Assembly (NCBI GenBank): GCA_023333565.1
Contig: JAJKFH010003575.1
Location: 620,001-684,000, forward strand
Length of the DNA stretch: 64,000 nucleotides
From: Puffinus mauretanicus
Taxonomy: Eukaryota > Chordata > Aves > Procellariiformes > Procellariidae
Reading direction: 5' to 3'
Below the pieces are notes generated by a model. That model searched no databases. It was not told the origin of the DNA and was given only the letters and a program-made list of their open reading frames with translations. The translations under genes were made by a program, and so were the position numbers. Shown one piece after another: positions 59,601 to 64,000 of the stretch (its first letter is position 1; each line of letters starts with the position of its first letter).

Positions 59601-62149
59601 ATTGGGTCTGATAACCCCTGAATATCATCATAGACATTGCTAACTTTCATTTGCAAAAAGCTAACCATGAGGGAGGAGCCAGGATGCTGCATTACTCCGA
59701 CTCAGGGTTGGAGTTAAGTTGCATATTGGTCACTCGGTGTGCACTCACATAATCTCAGGGGTCCTCTCTCATACAGTGTGCAAGACTTAGTTATTCCCCA
59801 CCTTTGCCTTCCTGTTCTCCAGAACCATAGGCAAAGCCTGGACGTAAGCAACTTGTTTTTCATCCTGTCATTGCGAATTTCAGCACGTCTCAAAGGGAGC
59901 GTGGATACAGATACACAAAAATACCTCTACGGGATTAACCTGATGTCCTTTTAGTTCTTACAGACAGGTTATCCCAACAACAATGCAGCTATAAGACTTG
60001 CAAGAGAATATACGAGTCATGAAAGCATTGCAGACTTCAAATATTCTCTTGCAAATAAACTTTTAATAGCAGGAAACCTGCAGGAGTACACAATCGTACC
60101 TAAACAGTACAATCAGAAAATAAAGGCATACTGACTTCCACCCTGGGAAAGAGATATGCAGTTCATTTCCAGAAGTACATTAAGGAGGTTATTTTACAAC
60201 CACTATTACGTGATAGAGAAACCTAGATTTAAGATACAGCTGACCTTAAAGACACAGCAGCGGAAAAAAGCAATTAAAAAATCCACACAAAATTCCTTTA
60301 AGAATAATTTATCCAGAGAATACAGATTATATGTACAACACTACTAATACAGCATATAATCCCCGTTCAATGTCAATAGACAATAGACAGACGCACTTGG
60401 AAATATACTGTGAACAATACTTGAATAATCTGGACAATTACTTAAGACACAAAATCACCAGCATCCAAATTATATATGTACACTTCAAAGGCTACTCTGC
60501 AGGAAAAACAAGGTTTCGGTGATTTCTGTACTCTACAACAGAAGCTAATTCTTGGAATTTCAAACTAAGTAGTACTGAGAACTAATTTTCTTTAAAAATA
60601 ATGGGCTTCTAGTAATAACGTTGGGTTTTGAAAACAATTAAGTTAATTTTCTTTCCATTATATAGCAATCGCTTAAGAATTAGTCTCCGCATAAAAAAGA
60701 TCATCCAGCAGACTTCAGTAAGTTATTATGCAAAGTCATTGCATTCATTTCATTAGGAAAGCTCATATGCAAATATATACGCATTTAGAAGATAACAGCC
60801 ATAACATGTTTGCATAGTGATTCAAATGATGCAATATGAACAGAAGCTTCGGTCAGAGGTAGCCATTTAGAAGTGTGTGCCATGGTTAATTTATTTCTAA
60901 TACCGCCATTGTAATGTCTGGTTTTGCTTGTTCAGAACCCCAAGAAGGAGTTTCCGCACGCACGCGCTTTTGTTTGGTGAATCAGTTTGGAGGGGAAAAG
61001 GCCCTTCAATCTTGAGCAAAAGATAGTAACAATTATTTAAGGGTGAAGAAGTATTTTTTCATACTGAAATGCGTTTTAAAAGTGTTTGAAAATTAAGGTG
61101 CTTCACATTAACATTATACAGTCATGCCTCTAAACTGTTACTGCAGTTGAAGATGATCCTGCTCTCCTCTGCATTCCCTTGCATCAGCATGGACATTTAC
61201 GCAACCTGCACAGCAAATCAGATAGCAGTTACCTGAATTGAATCTAACCTAAAGGTAAATGACTGTATTTAAAAAAGGTTACTTATCTGATTAACTCCCT
61301 TACGCAGTTCACTGTATATGAATGTTGGTGATTGCCCAGTGAAGTGAAAGCAGCCAGGTACAGCTAAACTATCTTTAGCGTTGGCTTAAATGGCTACTCA
61401 AAACTACTTAAAAGGAACAAACTCAGCTACATGCCTGAGTTAGAACTCTGGCAAAGAATTAACACCAAATAAATTGATTTTATTGAAATTAGTCCAATGA
61501 AATATGCTTTGAGAGTCCTATTTTGAAGGGCACTTGATGACAAGGCTTCCTCATGTAAAAGAGCTTTTGTTCTACTCATACTAAACAAAAAAGCTTACAA
61601 GTTTTGAAGCCAGCCAAAAGGAATCAAATGAGGGTTTTTTTTGTTTGTTTTTCCCTTTATGCACTTTTTTGAAAATACACATACTTTGGCTATTTCATGT
61701 ATTTGGATTATGCTTCCTAAAGCCCAACAAATCTCTATGTCAGGACGCTTTTCATGTGATTTTAAAGATATGTAAGAGATGTATCAAAGCTGAATTCTTA
61801 CACCATAGCACGATGACACCTGAAACAATTATCACCTGCCATTTATACCCTTCACAGATGCTATACCTACTTCCTCCAACTCCCAGCAGGCCACACTGGG
61901 TGAATTTTTCTTTTCCCAAGTACCCAGTTTTCTCTTTCCTGTTTCTTTTTCCTAAGCTTTGTTTCTTTTTTACCTATGGCAAAGTCATCACACTAGGCAT
62001 ACTCCCTGTTTGATTACTTTATTTCTTAAAACACTCATGGTTTCTCTCGTTATCCATCCGCGCTGCCGAGTAACGACGTCTTCCTAAAAAGCAAAACAGA
62101 AGAAAATTGACAAGAGGAAAGGATTACGACCTGCATCCCAAGCTCAATT
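53610..62149. other. Intergenic region between EMSY and THAP12
   Basis: 8.5 kb of AT-rich sequence with one MIR remnant (56.5 kb) and an A-run at 58,078-58,094. No protein-coding exon was recognised; the longest frames, such as 61645-62013 (122 codons), match nothing I know. Could contain a divergent non-coding transcript or distal elements, which sequence alone cannot show. Confidence 0.65.
56495..56600 (+). mobile_element. MIR-type SINE remnant (intergenic)
   Basis: GGACAAGTTGTATCACCTCT then TGTGCCTCCGTTTCCCACTT fits the forward MIR core. Confidence 0.65.
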
Positions 62150-62489
62150 TTAAGGTAAACGTACTCAACGTAGCGCACACACAGAGGCTGCTCTCCGCCC
62201 CGCACCGACCCAGCGGAAGACAGGCCGGCCCTGCCCAGCACCCAGCGCCTCTACGCATGCGCGGCCCTGCCGGCGGCCGCTCCCCATGCGCAGGCGTGCC
62301 CTCGGCCCGCGCGCTCGGAGGGGCGGGGCGGCGCCGGGGACGCATGCGCACCGCTCATCCGGGCCCCCGGCGGCCCGGCGCGGCGCATGGGCACTCTCCC
62401 GCGGGCGGCCGGGCGCGGTGCGTTGTGGGAAGGAGGCGGCTCTTGTCCCGGCGGAGGGCGGCGGTGAATCCTCCCGGCCGCTCACAGCA

Positions 62490-62590
62490 GTGTAGAGCCG
62501 CTTCCCCCCCCTACCCCCCCTCCTCCCTCCCTCCCCCCCGTCCTCCTCCTCCACCCCACATACACACACCCCCCGCCTCCCTCCGGCCCG
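62490..62590 (+). repeat. C-rich pyrimidine tract before THAP12 start codon
   Basis: About 100 bases almost without G on the plus strand, with repeated runs of 5-8 C, ending in CACATACACACACC. The minus strand therefore has several G runs. It lies 40-140 bases upstream of the THAP12 ATG. Confidence 0.8.
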
Positions 62591-62627
62591 CGGATTTAAA
62601 GGGGCAGCGGCGCCAATCCGGGGGACC

Positions 62628-62716
62628 ATGCCGAACTTCTGTGCGGCCCCCAACTGCACCCGCAAGAGCACCCAGTCCGACCTGGCCTTCTTCCGCTTCC
62701 CCCGGGACCCGGTCAG
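62628..62716 (+). CDS. THAP12: THAP12 coding exon 1 (partial gene), residues 1-30
   Basis: THAP12 (PRKRIR, DAP4, P52rIPK) is a THAP-zinc-finger protein linked to control of the PKR inhibitor P58IPK/DNAJC3; its C-terminal part derives from a hAT-type transposase. This exon encodes MPNFCAAPNCTRKSTQSDLA and FFRFPRDP. Cys5 and Cys10 are the first two ligands of the C2CH zinc site, and FRFP is a THAP family signature. The start ATG is in GGACCATGC. The donor GTGAGA at 62717 splits the Arg30 codon after AG. The remaining exons, with the other zinc ligands and the transposase-like region, lie beyond the window. The same N-terminal sequence is known to me in human THAP12, so the call is secure. Confidence 0.94.
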
Positions 62717-64000
62717 GTGAGACCCCAGCCGGGCACTGCCGGCGCCGCCTCAGGAAGGCAGCCCGCGCTGCAGAGGGGCGGGTTGGGGCGGGGGGCGCGC
62801 TCGCCTCTCCCCTCAGGCCCCGCCGGCCCGCAGCCCTCCGCTCCGCGGAGACACGGCGGCGGGGAGGCGCCTCCCTCCCTCCCCCTTCCCCCGCGACCCC
62901 TCTCCGCGCCTCCTCACCTAGGCGGGCGGGGGGGCCGCCGCGGTACGGGACAGGGAGTGGGGGGGTGTGAGGGGCCGGCGGCCGCCCGGAGCTGCCGCCT
63001 CTCCTGGCGGAGGCCGCGCGCGCTGTGGCGCCGGGGGGGCGGGGCTCGGCGGGACCCTCCGGCCTGCGGCGGGGAGGCGGGCGAGCAGCTGCGCATGCGC
63101 CGGCGCGGCCACCGCCCCCCCCCGGGGAGGGGGGGGCTCGAGGGAGTGATGGTGACAGACGGCCGTGGCGCTCCGGGGGGTGGCGAGTGCGGGGCTGCCC
63201 GGCTGTGAGGGGAGTGGGGGGGCTGAGGGAGTGAGAGAGTGCCTGGCTGTGAGGGGAGTGAGGGGCTGCCCGGCTGTGAGGGGCTGAGGGAGTGAGGGGC
63301 TGCCCGGCTGTGAGGGGCTGAGGGAGTGAGGGGCAGCCTGGCTGTGAGGGGAGTGGGGGGCTGACAGTACGAGGGACTGCCCGGCTGTGAGGGGCTGAGG
63401 GAGTGAGGGGCTGCCTGGTTGTGAGGGGATTGGGGGGCTGAGGGAGTGAAGGGCTGCATGGCTGTGAGGGGAGTGGGGGCCTGAGGGAGTGAGACAGCGC
63501 CCAGCTATGAGGGGAGTGAGGGGCTGCCCAGCTGTGAGGGGCTGAGGGAGTGAGGGGCAGCCTGGCTGTGAGGGGAGTGGGGGCCTGAGGGAGTGAGAGA
63601 GCGCCCAGCTATGAGGGGAGTGAGGGGCTGCCCAGCTGTGAGGGGCTGAGGGAGTGAGGGGCAGCCTGGCTGTGAGGGGAGTGGGGGGCTGGGGGAGTGA
63701 GGGGCAGCCTGGCTGTGAGGGGAGTGAGGGGCTGTGAGGGGAGTGGGAGGCTGAGGGAGTGAGAGAGTGCCTTGTGGTGAGGGGAGTGGGGGGCTGAGCA
63801 AGTGAGGGGCTGAGGGGAGTTGGGGGCTGAGAGTGTCGGGGCTGCCTGGCTGTGAGGGGTGTGAAGGAGTGCCTGGCTGTGAGGGGCTGCCTGGCTGTGA
63901 GGGGTGTGAGGGGGTGCACCTGTGTTATGGGTGTGGGCAGCGATGGGATGTATGGCTGTTAGAGGTGTGGGCAGCTGGAGGGGTGCAGGAGCAATGGGAT
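62717..64000 (+). other. THAP12: THAP12 intron 1 (5' part)
   Basis: Follows the exon 1 donor. The first 470 bases are CpG-island sequence containing a perfect NRF1-type palindrome at 63091-63100; the rest is the G-rich minisatellite. No acceptor and no second exon is visible before the window ends. Confidence 0.85.
63189..63915 (+). repeat. G-rich minisatellite in THAP12 intron 1
   Basis: Tandem array built from modules such as GGCTGTGAGGGG, CTGAGGGAGTGAGGGG and CTGCCCGGCTG. A 34-bp unit is evident near 63.27-63.34 kb. The CGCCCAGCTATGAGGGG block recurs exactly 104 bases apart (63,497 and 63,601), so there is a higher-order unit of about three basic repeats. Degenerate copies continue to about the window end. 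Confidence 0.9.

Larger units (their letters stand above)
62150..63190. promoter_or_regulatory. THAP12: THAP12 promoter CpG island with several NRF1-type sites
   Basis: GC-rich, CpG-dense sequence around THAP12 exon 1. NRF1-type elements lie at 62254-62262 (CGCATGCGC), 62285-62292 (CATGCGCA), 62341-62350 (CGCATGCGCA) and, in the intron, 63091-63100 (GCGCATGCGC). A CCAAT pentamer is at 62613-62617, close to the ATG, and ATTTAAA is at 62593-62599. The transcription start cannot be fixed from sequence. Confidence 0.8.

Noticed and set aside
61645..62013. 122-codon plus-strand frame upstream of THAP12
   Set aside because: Phe/Leu-rich translation of T-rich DNA, unrecognised and not linked to THAP12, which starts with its own exon 1 at 62,628.
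62107..62970. 287-codon plus-strand frame over the THAP12 promoter
   Set aside because: CpG-island artefact in a different frame from THAP12 exon 1; composition is Arg/Pro/Ala-rich and nothing is recognised.
62914..63919. Minus-strand frames up to 333 codons with LTPSAPHS-type repeats
   Set aside because: These are the translation of the minisatellite. Copy-to-copy similarity and GC skew explain the open frame; there is no promoter or splice context.
1..64000. CRISPR arrays, bacterial operons, tRNA or rRNA genes
   Set aside because: None seen. The window is a eukaryotic intron-exon landscape, and no tRNA- or rRNA-like sequence was recognised by eye.

Overview
The window is vertebrate nuclear DNA, most likely from a bird. 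Three things point that way: CR1 LINE fragments ending in the ATTCTATGATTCTAT tail, short introns, and two GC-rich CpG islands set in AT-rich sequence with a few decayed MIR-type SINEs. No prokaryotic or organellar features are visible. Gene names come from recognising the translated protein; no database search was possible.

The centre is filled by one large minus-strand gene, EMSY, the BRCA2-interacting chromatin regulator. I could place all 19 coding exons between 51,841 (ATG) and 13,883 (stop). All introns are GT-AG, every reading-frame phase is consistent, and the predicted protein has 1,330 residues. A non-coding first exon with donor near 52,973 sits in a CpG island at about 52.3-53.45 kb. 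The 3' UTR probably runs left from 13,882, with polyadenylation candidates near 13.48 kb and 10.88 kb. Intronic sequence holds old CR1 and MIR remnants, T/G-rich or A/C-rich low-complexity tracts and one perfect 13-bp hairpin.

To the right, THAP12 starts on the plus strand in a second CpG island (62.15-63.2 kb). Only coding exon 1 (the start of the THAP zinc finger) and part of intron 1 are present. That intron carries a G-rich minisatellite from 63.19 kb to about the window end. EMSY and THAP12 are arranged head to head about 9.5 kb apart, as I recall for human chromosome 11q13.5. The gap between them (53.6-62.1 kb) has no gene I can recognise.

To the left (1-10.8 kb) is probably intergenic sequence downstream of EMSY, with a roughly 1-kb CR1 fragment that keeps broken reverse-transcriptase coding sequence, and two shorter CR1 pieces.

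The most interesting signals are a near-tandem duplication of a YY1/NRF1/ZNF143-type promoter module at the EMSY 5' end, a 91-codon upstream ORF that would overlap the EMSY N-terminus in another frame, an uninterrupted 22-glutamine tract in EMSY, and the minisatellite with 104-bp higher-order periodicity in THAP12 intron 1. I found no wholly new biological system.
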